Shown in pieces: positions 1-64,000 of a stretch of 64,000 bases of DNA. A program made the translations under genes and the position numbers. Source of the stretch: Osedax fenrisi (lineage: Eukaryota > Annelida > Polychaeta > Sabellida > Siboglinidae); NCBI GenBank assembly GCA_964019155.1, contig OZ025245.1, forward strand, positions 7,636,223 to 7,700,222, in the 5' to 3' direction. Each line of letters starts with the position of its first letter. The stretch's first letter is position 1. Under the pieces are notes generated by a model, which saw only the letters and a list, made by a program, of their open reading frames with translations, ran no database searches and had not been told where the DNA came from.

Positions 1-1219
1 ATTGGTGATTGATTTGAGATAATGGTGGAATAGGAGTGGTTGAATGTCATTGTGAATATTGATGTGATGACTGAGAATTACTGATTGATGAATTCAGTGA
101 ATTGGTATTTAATCTATATGCATTGTAGGATGTAGACCATGTATTGTATGTGTCATTTGATATATAAATTGGGTTCTTATTCCAGTCTATCTTGGAGTTG
201 GTCAAATGATGAAGTTCAAAGGAGTTAGTGTAGTCATTGAAGGTACATTTGACATTAGATGGGGCTAGGTTAGATTTTGTTGCATGGAAAAGAACTCTAC
301 CATGTGTTCGCTCAGTGATAGATCGTTCAGCACGAATGTAATGGTGATTGTATATTGAGTTACTGCGGATGAATGGAATTTTTAGTAAAAGTAGGAACAC
401 TGACTTGGTGTATTAAAGAAAATAATAACAGTTGCATTAGAAAAATTATATGATTTTAGAGCAGGTATATTGATGTAAGCGAGTAATTCTAGAAGAAATT
501 CACGAGATTTTTCGGATGGTTTAATATGCTCAATAACAACAGAAAAGGGGGATGGGTGGTTAGGTGAGTAATGGTTGGTAGTGGAAGATGGATTAGGGAC
601 TGTTGTAAAAATGAGTTGGTAATTTACCGACAAGAAAGTTAATAAGTGGAGTGTTGGGGGGGTTATTAATTATTTTCCATGCAATTTTATCAGATTTGGG
701 GGGGGAGTAAGGGAGGTATGCATGAGCGGTGAAAGTTATTAAACGAGGGGGGTAGATGGATTGTAATCGTTTAGTGGCAACAGGGGATAGGCGAGTGGGG
801 ATAGTAAGGATGGTAGGAACAGTGGATGAGTTGTGGGGTGACTGGGGTATGGACTCTGATATAGTTTGGGATGAAGGGTTGGGTGGTGGGGTAAGCGTTG
901 AAGATGTAAAAAAAGTGGGTTGTGGTAGTGCAGGTGCAGGGGAATGATTGTTAAAGATGGGAGGTGAGCTCATGGGAGAGGTTTGGGAGGAACTATTGGA
1001 GAGTATCTTACGTTGGGACGGTCTAGAGTCAGTTCTACAGTTGGTACAAAACCAGTAGAAACCAGATTTATGAAGGGCAGTCATTTTGTTAAGGGTAGAT
1101 TTGGGGAGTTTGGAACATGATTGGCAAAGCCACTTACGGCAATGGTCACATTCCGTGAGAGACGTGGCGATAGTGTTACATGAGGAGCATGTGAAGTCAG
1201 TGTGGATGGAGTCAGTCAT
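1..1219 (-). pseudogene. LINE ORF1 with PHD-like zinc finger, frameshifted, cut by window edge
   Basis: A non-LTR retrotransposon first ORF. The start at 1219 opens with paired cysteines, CSSC, CDHCRKWLCQSC and FWFCTNC, a PHD-like finger spanning about residues 10-61, then a Ser/Pro-rich stretch. Coding continues in other frames at 633-382 (EHIKPSEKSREFLLELLAYI) and 400-47 (YIRAERSITERTHGRVLFHA), so at least two frameshifts have broken it. PHD-type ORF1 proteins occur in CR1-like LINEs; the clade here is inferred. It lies in the downstream intron of the ABCB gene. Confidence 0.65.
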
Positions 1220-1920
1220 AATCGGGGGTAGAAGTAGTTTAGTGGTAGTAAATGGTAATCAATATTGGACTTAGCTTGATTATAGGTAATAAAGTTAAAA
1301 TTAAATAATAAAAAATGTTTAATTTAAAAATTGTTGTTGTTATCGTTGCGTTGTCATGCGAACTGACAAAAAGTAATTTTTGTCGACTTAACTTGGTATG
1401 ACATTCAAAAATGTAGCCAGTCCAAAGACCATTCAGGTGATAATTAGAACCATAAGTTTCCAATTATTACTAAATATGATTGGGAACTAAAGCGCCCAAC
1501 AGCGTCGAAAAAACGACGAATCTATATGATTCGGCCCAAAAGCGACGAATATATCGATTCAGAATCAAAGCGCCTAAGAGTGCCGATAAATTATTTGCTG
1601 GGTGGATTCTAGAAAGTGGGTTCACATATTTCTAATATATTTGATTTCGATATATCTTATATAGCACGACCAGATATCAAGCGTAATGGTATCATGATTA
1701 CTAATATAAATGATGTTACATGTTATAATAATAAACTTTTTGTTATCGTTAATCATTAATTTCTTTTATAAATTTATATTATATATTGTGTACAATTTTT
1801 TTTTTCTGTAGCATTTATTTATCATTTGTAAAAATGATGATATTATTTATTTAACTTATATATTATATGTAAATGTATATAATAATAAATACAATAAATT
1901 AATATTTGTTATTCTAAGAA
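1220..1920. other. AT-rich intron, no gene seen
   Basis: Contains a short run of imperfect repeats rich in AAGCGC and CGACGAAT (1488-1570), perhaps the 5' region of the LINE or an unrelated repeat. Nothing else recognised. Confidence 0.4.
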
Positions 1921-1924
1921 TGTT

Positions 1925-2420
1925 ATCAATAGTATATTTCCATACTCATTGCGGTAAACCATACTTTGCTTTGCCATGCTTAAACATGCTTACATATTAA
2001 TTCCATACTAATGTTTTACCGGTGCTTTAATACAAGGCTAATGTCTAGTAGGTGTCTTAAATGCTTTAAATATAAATGCTTAACCATGCTTAACAGGCTT
2101 AAATATGAATGCCATAATAATGTTTTATAGGTGCTTAAATACAATATAAATGCTTTATAGGTGTCCTAAGGGTGTTTTAATATAAATACTTATACATGCT
2201 TAAATATGAATGCCATAATAATGTTTTATAGGTGATTAAATACAATATAAATGTTTTATAGGTGTCCTAAGGGTGTTTTAATATACATGCTTAACCATGC
2301 TTAAACATGCTTAAATATGAATGCCATAATAATGTTTTACCGGTGCTTTAATACAATGTAAATGCTTTAATGGTGTCCTAATGGTGTTTTAATCATGCAT
2401 AATGCTTTATTGGTGCTTTA
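1925..2420. repeat. Degenerate minisatellite (ATGCTTAAATATGAATGCC type)
   Basis: Repeated phrases ATGCTTAAATATGAATGCC, ATAATGTTTTATAGGTG and GGTGTCCTAAGGGTGTTTTA recur in the same order with a period near 110-125 bp, for about four units. Confidence 0.75.
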
Positions 2421-2774
2421 AGGATGCTATTCCTGTTTGCTGGGAGGTTGTGCATTTAAATACGATGAGTATATAAACAATATAGTGAGCGAGGCGTAAG
2501 AGTAATGAAAGGTAAGTAGAAAAGTATAACATATAAAAAATGAGGTTGGGGGCGTGTCTTGTAGGAAGAGGAGGAGATACGATATAAGTTGTATTATTGA
2601 TTTAATACGTTAAAATGTATAAAAGATTTCACGATTTATATTGATACAAATCTAATAATCTATCATACATGAATGAATGAATTAATGAATATTTATTTCC
2701 AGAATATTAAATATAATATACGGAATTATATTAATAAACTATAAGTAGCATATATTAAGAATGTCGTTAGTATA

Positions 2775-3232
2775 ACCAAAGATTTTGCGAAGCAAAGATA
2801 TAACACTCCCTATGCATTCAACGTAATTTCGTAATATCCCCTGCCGCTGCTAGCAGTAGTATCGAAATCATTGAAATAGATTTAGGTTCGGCTCTGTTTG
2901 CATACAACAATGTTTTCATTGCTATATTAAATTACATGCAATATAAATTAGCTTTTACTTACTAAATATATACTTATAGCATTTAAAACATAAATATCAT
3001 ATTTGTTTGTTATATATCAGTAATGAACACTTAGTTTTCATCATATAAATATTAATTTAAATCATATTATTTAACATTTTAAAAGTGTATAGTTAAATAC
3101 GAATTTACATTATAAACAACACATAGTTCCTAAAAGTAACCCGCTATAGGTGGCACTGGGGTATTTTGTATACAAATTCGAATTACACGATTTCGCGTAA
3201 GTGTTATATCTTTCCTTCGGAAAATCTTTGGT
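2775..3232 (-). mobile_element. MITE family A, copy 1 (458 bp)
   Basis: Imperfect terminal inverted repeats of about 32 bp (left end ACCAAAGATTTTGCGAAGCA) with TA at both flanks. The interior matches copies at 40242, 41275 and 43503 in opposite orientation. No ORF that could encode a transposase. Confidence 0.85.
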
Positions 3233-3297
3233 ATAACAATAATATCATACATATGAACTTATTACAACTATGAATACATATACACTAATAAATAGAG

Positions 3298-3594
3298 TTA
3301 ACACCCCTCTTCGCTCTGCATCCAATGGTGTACTTTTCTTGGCAGTCTCGTCCAATTAAACGTAGCGATACCTCGTTTAGGCCACACCCAACCGTAGCAG
3401 TACCCTCTCAGCCAATGATTCACCGAGGAGAGATTATTTAATGATAGAGACTCCAGGTATGCAAAGATGTGTTCTAGGAGCTCGTATAGCAGGATTTCGA
3501 ATACATTCGTGGAGGGAGGACTAGTACTTCTTCTAGAATCCCCTAGTAGTAGGTGATTAGTCAGTGAGGTACAGACGAGTTGTATTATAAGCAT
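3298..3594 (-). CDS. Small ORF with F-box-like segment
   Basis: A 98-codon ORF. Residues about 35-66 contain LLYELLEHIFAYLESLSLNN then LSSVNHWLR, spaced like an F-box, the Skp1-binding motif of SCF ubiquitin ligases. The tail has WPKRGIATFNW and KVHHWMQ. No introns or poly(A) are evident. It may be a fragment of an F-box gene or retrocopy in the ABCB downstream intron. The match is by eye only. Confidence 0.35.
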   Translation of the reverse strand: MLIIQLVCTSLTNHLLLGDSRRSTSPPSTNVFEILLYELLEHIFAYLESLSLNNLSSVNHWLRGYCYGWVWPKRGIATFNWTRLPRKVHHWMQSEEGC

Positions 3595-3599
3595 ATGTT

Positions 3600-4125
3600 A
3601 TGTGTATATAAAGTCTGTATTATGCTTATATTAATTGTATATTAGATGATATAATACGCGTATACAATGTGTATATGCATATTTATGTTTGTATAATTCA
3701 TGTATTCAGTTATAATGCTTGGCCTTCGTGTAGTAATATTTATTGACACTATGAGACACATATGATACATATACTAGGATTACATGCAAACTTATAAATA
3801 GGAAATCAATTGTATATTGAACAGTTATATTTGACTCTCTATCGCTATACTTCAATAGCTATAAATGACTAGAGCATGCGTATGATACATACGTATGGCA
3901 TGATATCATACAGGGGAGTGAATAGTTAATATGTTATAGGGCGTGGCTAACTTCTCAAAGATAATTAAATATTCAAATCCATGGATTTATGCCATAGACA
4001 TTATAATTACTCTATAGAGTGACTCAATATCTATGATTTATGCATATATAAATGACATTTACGTAAATATTCAAATATTCTAATATTAAAACATGTAAAT
4101 GAATGTAGGTACCTAATGAGTATTC

Positions 4126-4174
<49 letters not shown>

Positions 4175-4550
4175 GATACAACTATATAGTAATATATTGT
4201 ATATCGTTCATTTAACATATATGTTAAATATGTTAAAAACTATATATAGCATATTGTGATACGCATAGATATTTTGTTAAATGTCAAAATAATCACATTT
4301 AAAATAAATACGATAATATGGTATAAGAATTATTCTTCGAATAAATATTTAATACGCATATACACTTGAATAATAATGATATAATAGTATATATGTTATA
4401 TATATATAATTATATATGATTTAACATGTTACGATGATACGTATACGTATCATCTATATATAGATATTATGTAAAAAGCAAAATATTCACTATATAATTA
4501 TATGTGTACATCTATGTAAACTATAGTTTAATTGAATACATTTCAATGAC
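3600..4550. other. AT-rich intron with (TA)n run
   Basis: A pure (TA)n run lies at about 4129-4172. Several short palindromes (for example around 4205-4230 and 4438-4450). No gene seen. Confidence 0.5.
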
Positions 4551-4805
4551 ATGATTACATACAGTAATAAAAGATCTAGAGTGAGTGAACAAAAAAATCA
4601 GGAACATGCCGAAATATCATCGGATGAGGATAATCCAATTCATGAAATTATTGAAGATGAAGTTATTGACATTAATTCAGGTGTATCTGCAATAGCAATG
4701 TCGATATCAAATTGTATAGTACCTACAACAATTATTGAAATAAGCAATGCTAATAATCCAGATGTTGATAATCATCCAGTGGTTCAAATTATTTCCATGG
4801 CTTAA
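4551..4805 (+). CDS. Hypothetical acidic ORF, 84 codons
   Basis: Starts MITYSNKRSRVSEQKNQEHA and is acidic (SSDEDNP, IIEDEVIDINSG). Its codon use is more even than the surrounding AT repeats, so it may be a transposon-derived or lineage-specific exon. I do not recognise it, and chance is quite possible. Confidence 0.2.
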   Translation: MITYSNKRSRVSEQKNQEHAEISSDEDNPIHEIIEDEVIDINSGVSAIAMSISNCIVPTTIIEISNANNPDVDNHPVVQIISMA

Positions 4806-4968
4806 TTGGGATATTTCAATTAAGAAAATGACTTGTTATGTGTTCTAATTTAAACGAAAATCAACGGAATAAATTTAAATGCACTGATTTGGCATTTATA
4901 AGTAAAGTATATTTAAATTGGAAAAATACTATAATAATGACATTTTATTATTAACTTATATGTTAATG

Positions 4969-5168
4969 NNNNNNNNNNNNNNNNNNNNNNNNNNNNNNNN
5001 NNNNNNNNNNNNNNNNNNNNNNNNNNNNNNNNNNNNNNNNNNNNNNNNNNNNNNNNNNNNNNNNNNNNNNNNNNNNNNNNNNNNNNNNNNNNNNNNNNNN
5101 NNNNNNNNNNNNNNNNNNNNNNNNNNNNNNNNNNNNNNNNNNNNNNNNNNNNNNNNNNNNNNNNNNNN
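4969..5168. other. Assembly gap (N)
   Basis: 200 undetermined bases. The gap lies where the next ABCB exon after exon 26 could be. Confidence 0.99.
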
Positions 5169-5227
5169 CAATAAAAGTTCAAATTCTTTATTTTTTTAAT
5201 TTCGTATTATTCTTCGTTTATTTCAAT

Positions 5228-5342
5228 GAGCGGCTTCGAAGGGACATTAGAGCCTTATATGGTTACAAATGAAAACTTCATCTAAGTTCCTAGATGGGAT
5301 GAAAGGACTCCACCAAAAAACAATAACAATAACAACAACAAT
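5228..5342 (+). mobile_element. SINE, 3' part
   Basis: Matches the 3' body of the local tRNA-derived SINE (GAGCGGCTTCGAAGGGACAT onward), ending in an (AATAAC)-like tail. Truncated at 5'. Confidence 0.85.
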
Positions 5343-5634
5343 GATGTACATTATCGCTAGCAAATAAACTTTATACTTTCCACTATACATTTACTTAGAT
5401 ACAAAATCAGTCCATAATTCCATAGAAAATTGATTCTATACTTAATAAAGAATTGAAGACCTATACAAATTTGACATGTTAAATATTCTACAGTTACTGT
5501 ATTTGTTGTAATGGATTGCGTTGCCTAATCTGATTTGTAACTATTAAACCCTGACTAGTTTTAAATATATATGTCGACTATAGATTTGTTTACATAGAAT
5601 ATCACCCCTAGACTGCGGGGGTAGTGTTACTTAC

Positions 5635-59824
<54,190 letters not shown>

Positions 59825-59844
59825 GGTAACTATAGGCTATACCC

Positions 59845-59955
59845 TAATACACACAGGTGTGCGGCGCACTATAGTGCGGTGTATACACACAGGTGTGCGG
59901 CGTACTTCATACAGGTGTGCGCAATACACACAGGTGTGCGGTGCACTACATCAAT
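59845..59955. repeat. Minisatellite CACACAGGTGTGCGG upstream of the start codon
   Basis: Four units of ATACACACAGGTGTGCGG plus variable spacer, 20 bp upstream of the ATG. Confidence 0.85.
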
Positions 59956-60206
59956 TACATTAGTAAATACACACACACATATGTGTGTGTGTATATATAT
60001 ACATAAATACACATATAAATGCATATATATTCACAAATATATATACACATATATAGGGAGTTTCTAGTTTTTGAATTCATTCATATTTAATAATTTATAT
60101 GCATATCCTTATGTTAATACTCTATTATATTATAATATAACACATAGGATAAGCGACGAAGAGAACTTGCCATGTTTACACGTTTAAAACATAGTGTATG
60201 TACATG

Positions 60207-60435
<229 letters not shown>

Positions 60436-60517
60436 CCTAAGTAAACGTGTATTCACCTAACTTCAAATTAACAGTTTTTCGATAATATTTACAAATGAAA
60501 TAAGATTAATCATGATC

Positions 60518-60660
<143 letters not shown>

Positions 60661-60834
60661 TTGAATCGGATTCAGTAATACAAGTAAGTAGTTATCAGTA
60701 GTTGGTATACTATAGTATACAACATATATCGTTGAATGAAGTTTATAGTAGTTACAGTTATATCGTATAACTAAATATATAACTATAGTTGATTGATATC
60801 TATGAATATTTGCATCAGTATATTGATAGTATAT

Positions 60835-60961
60835 TAACTTGCATTTACAAGTGTGTGTGTGTGTGTGTATGTGTGTGTGTGTGTGTGTGTATGTGTGTGT
60901 GTGTGTGTGAAGTTTCCTTTTAGTATAGTAACTTGCATTTACAAGTGTGTGTGTGTGTGTA

Positions 60962-61001
<40 letters not shown>

Positions 61002-61012
61002 GTTTCCTTTTA
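60835..61012. repeat. Tandem duplication carrying (TG)n
   Basis: AACTTGCATTTACAAGTGTG ... TGAAGTTTCCTTTTA occurs twice in succession with different TG lengths. Confidence 0.92.
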
Positions 61013-61489
61013 CATTTAATGTTATTGTTGTTTCATTTTGTTAATTAAATAATAATTTAAATACAAATTACTAATTTATAAATAATTTATCCTATATATA
61101 TAGTTGTAGTGTTATTTTATTAAAACTAGTAGGTTACTTTAGTAATTTAAGTAAATTAAATAAATAATTATATATATAATAGGTACATCTATAGATGTTA
61201 CATATAATATGTACTTACCTTCGTACGTAGACATATTAAATACTTAACAATAACAAATATAAATATCGATTAATTTCCTATACGTGTTCGTATACACTAA
61301 ATATCTAATTCCGCTCTATATACTATAATATATAGTATAGTATACTACTGCCTATAGTCCACTCTATACTAGAGAGCTTTATATCCCGCCTAAAACTGCG
61401 AGAAAATCTATAAATAAACACACACACACTACGATTGATATGTATAAATACACGTATATACGAGCGCGCGTGTGAATATATACCACCAG

Positions 61490-61740
61490 GGCGGTGTCGA
61501 GTATCGGTACCGCCCCCTGTGTTTTCTGATGCGTATCAAACACCGTGTCTTCGATACACGCTCGCCGAGTACTCGTCGTCAGTATGACGTGTCAGTTTGA
61601 CCTATTTATCCGAGCGCTTATTGGCTCGCGTCGTCGTCGTCGGCGCTTATCGGCGAGTCGGCAGTTTCGTGATATGCCGAGCTCGCGTTTCGTGTGTTCC
61701 GCGTATATGTGCGCTTGTAAGGTCATACTAACGATTGTGT
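61490..61740 (-). promoter_or_regulatory. CpG-rich candidate promoter of the ABCB gene
   Basis: A sharp CpG-rich patch in otherwise AT-rich DNA, about 1.7 kb upstream of the start codon. In the gene sense it holds a CCAAT box (61620-61624), a TATA-like GATAAATAGG (61601-61610), a CGTCA half-site just after it, and a run of CGA triplets. CTGGTG then GTATAT near 61480 could be a 5' UTR donor. It could equally drive an unseen plus-strand gene. Confidence 0.4.
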
Positions 61741-61800
61741 ATCAAATATACTCTTACATACCTGAACTTTATATATATATATTAAGTTAACTTAACTTAA

Positions 61801-61836
<36 letters not shown>

Positions 61837-61979
61837 TATTATATATATATCTGAATTTAACGAATAATCTTGAATTTGAAAATGTTAACATATATATATT
61901 TATGTAATATTTCTATACTTTTTATGCTTGTATAGTTTAGTGAATTCAATATAAATGCATACTTATTAGCATTCATACA

Positions 61980-62160
61980 AACCATCAATACAAACAGGCG
62001 GGATTACATATTGAAAATGCTTAACGCCACATCGACTCGAATAGTATGTTTGTCTTGGAACTACAGTTCCCGCGCTTTTTGTTAAACTAAATATGAATGG
62101 GCGGGATTAAATATAGGATAAATCTACTCGACCGATGAATTATTCCCGCTATCACGTATA
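61980..62160. promoter_or_regulatory. Possible distal regulatory patch
   Basis: GC-spiked stretch with two GCGGGATTA motifs (about 61998 and 62102) and an E2F-like TTCCCGCGC at about 62067, lying between the CpG patch and the hairpin. Only short motifs support it. Confidence 0.15.
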
Positions 62161-62330
62161 AGTTATACGTGATTTAAAATAGAAACAAGAGTGGTGTTTG
62201 TTATCAACTTGGTGTTTCTTATCGTTTCTTATATGTAGTTTATTAATTAACCTACTAGTTTCGATAAGAAACACCAAGTTGATAACAAACACCACTCTTA
62301 TTTCTATTTTATATCACGTATAACTTATAT
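62158..62330. repeat. Long near-perfect hairpin, arms about 68 bp, loop about 33 bp
   Basis: CACGTATAAGTTATACGTGA ... GAGTGGTGTTTGTTATCAAC at 62163-62230 returns as its reverse complement at 62262-62329, with very few mismatches. Either a MITE or a structural palindrome. Confidence 0.93.
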
Positions 62331-62524
62331 ATATATATATATACTAATTAATTTTAAAGTGTATATATTCGAAGTTTATTAATTCCTATTTCGAAAAAAG
62401 TTCACTATGAGTGATATGTTAATTTCAATATCTACATAGACCTGTGTCGTTGAAAACGATTGGCGTGATATTCGATTTCATTTACATGTAAATATACGTA
62501 AATCCACCGAATAAATCTGAAAAT

Positions 62525-62570
62525 TTCGTTGTAAGTAATTTCGATATAATCGGCCTTTACTGTACATTGA
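62525..62570 (-). mobile_element. Single transposon terminus, pogo/Jerky-like
   Basis: Reverse strand TACAGTAAAGGCCGATTATA then TCGAAATTACTTACAACGAA resembles CAGT-type termini of the pogo group; no partner end found. Confidence 0.3.
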
Positions 62571-62585
62571 TATATATATATATAT

Positions 62586-64000
62586 ATATAATAATATTCT
62601 TATAATAATCTTATAATACTCTTATAGTATTATAATACTCTTGTAATACTTGTATAGTATTATAATAATCTTATAATACTCTTATAGTATTATAATACTC
62701 TTGTAATACTCTTATAGTATTATAATAATCTTATAATACTCTTATAGTATTATAATACTCATGTAATATTCTTATAGTATTACAATAATTATACTCTTAT
62801 AATACTCTTATAGTATTATAATACTCATATAATACTCTTATAGTATTATAATACTCTTGTAATACTCTTATAATATTATAATAATCTTATAATACTCTTA
62901 TAGTATTATAATACTCATGTAATACTCTTATAGTATTACAATAATTATACTCTTATAATACTCTTATATTATTATAATACTCATGTAATACTCTTATAGT
63001 ATTACAATAATTATACTCTTATAATACTCTTATAGTATTATAATACTCTTGTAATACTCTTATAGTATTATAATACTCTTGTAATACTCTTATAGTATTA
63101 TAATAATCTTATAATACTCTTATAGTATTATAATACTCATGTAATACTCTTATAGTATTACAATAATCTTATAATACTCTTATAGTATTATAATACTCAT
63201 GTAATACTCTTATAGTATTACAATAATTATACTCTTATAATACTCTTATAGTATTATAATACTCTTATAATACTCTTATAGTATTATAATACTCTTGTAA
63301 TACTCTTATAGTATTACAATAATCTTATAATACTCATGTAATACTCTTATAGTATTACAATAATTATACTCTTATAATACTCTTATAGTATTATAATACT
63401 CTTGTAATACTCTTTTAGTATTATAATACTCTTATAATACTCTTATAGTATTATAATACTCTTGTAATACTTGTATAGTATTATAATAATCTTATAATAC
63501 TCTTATAGTATTATAATACTCTTGTAATACTCTTATAGTATTACAATAATTATACTCTTATAATACAATTATAGTTTTATAATACTCTTATAATACTCTT
63601 ATAGTATTATAATACTCTTATAATACTCTTATAGTATTATAATACTCTTGTAATACTCTTATAGTATTACAATAATCTTATAATACTCTTATAGTATTAT
63701 AATACTCATGTAATACTCTTATAGTATTACAATAATTATACTCTTATAATACTCTTATAGTATTATAATACTCTTATAATACTCTTATAGTATTATAATA
63801 CTCTTATAATACTCTTATAGTATTATAATACTCTTGTAATACTCTTATAGTATTACAATTATCTTATAATACTCTTATAGTATTATAATACTCTTATAGT
63901 ATTACAATAATTATACTCTTATAATACTCTTATAGTATTATAATACTCATGTAATACTCTTATAGTATTACAATAATTATACTCTTATAATACTCTTATA
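62586..64000. repeat. 30-bp palindromic satellite, runs off the window
   Basis: Units of TAATACTCTTATAGTATTAT plus AATACTCTTG / AATAATCTTA / AATACTCATG, with 36-bp variants containing ACAATAATTATACTC. Variants alternate in a loose higher-order pattern. About 46 units visible. Confidence 0.95.

Noticed and set aside
1086..1274. Plus-strand ORF opposite the PHD-like finger
   Set aside because: Shadow of the LINE ORF1, which has the cysteine pattern on the minus strand.

Overview
The window is AT-rich nuclear DNA from an invertebrate animal. I cannot place it more closely from sequence alone. The evidence is a finely split metazoan ABC transporter gene, a tRNA-derived SINE family, many TA-flanked miniature transposons, LINE and Ty3/gypsy relics, and very long microsatellites. 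Essentially the whole window is one gene on the minus strand: a full-type ABCB (P-glycoprotein/MDR-like) exporter. I joined 26 coding exons from the start codon at 59822-59824 down to 5635. All phases fit, giving 821 codons once one homopolymer base is discounted. They cover the N-terminus, TMD1, NBD1 (Walker A, Q-loop, signature, Walker B, H-loop), the charged linker and the start of TMD2. The rest of TMD2 and NBD2 are not seen and must lie left of the window or in the N gap (4969-5168).

Layout, right to left along the gene. At 62.6-64 kb there is a 30-bp palindromic satellite. At about 62.2 kb there is a long hairpin. At 61.49-61.74 kb there is a CpG-rich patch with CCAAT- and TATA-like boxes that may be the promoter. 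Exons 1 and 2 lie at 59.7 and 59.1 kb. Intron 2 is 28 kb long (59.1 to 31.1 kb) and is a transposon graveyard. It holds a 40-bp satellite, a triplicated 1.4-kb segment, a miniature LTR element, a Ty3/gypsy relic carrying a hAT-type insertion with an 8-bp target duplication, a fold-back with tRNA-like arms, a Mutator-like transposase relic, three copies of a TA-flanked MITE, nested inverted-repeat elements, a pogo-like MITE, and a 5-kb array with a duplicated 2.3-kb higher-order unit. Exons 3-26 are packed between 31.1 and 5.6 kb, separated by introns with SINEs, LINE 3' ends and minisatellites. Left of 5.6 kb there is only intron: the N gap, an F-box-like ORF, another MITE copy and a broken LINE ORF1.

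The most unusual observations are: (1) 15 of 26 donor sites carry T at +3 (GTTAGT, GTTTGT and similar); (2) at least four exon edges have decayed copies inside neighbouring intronic tandem repeats; (3) a SINE family with at least 11 copies, some as inverted pairs inside the pre-mRNA; (4) MITE families with different termini but similar A-rich interiors; (5) a single extra T in exon 8 that breaks an otherwise intact reading frame. No prokaryotic system, CRISPR array or gene cluster is present. The repeat families are the most likely undescribed content.
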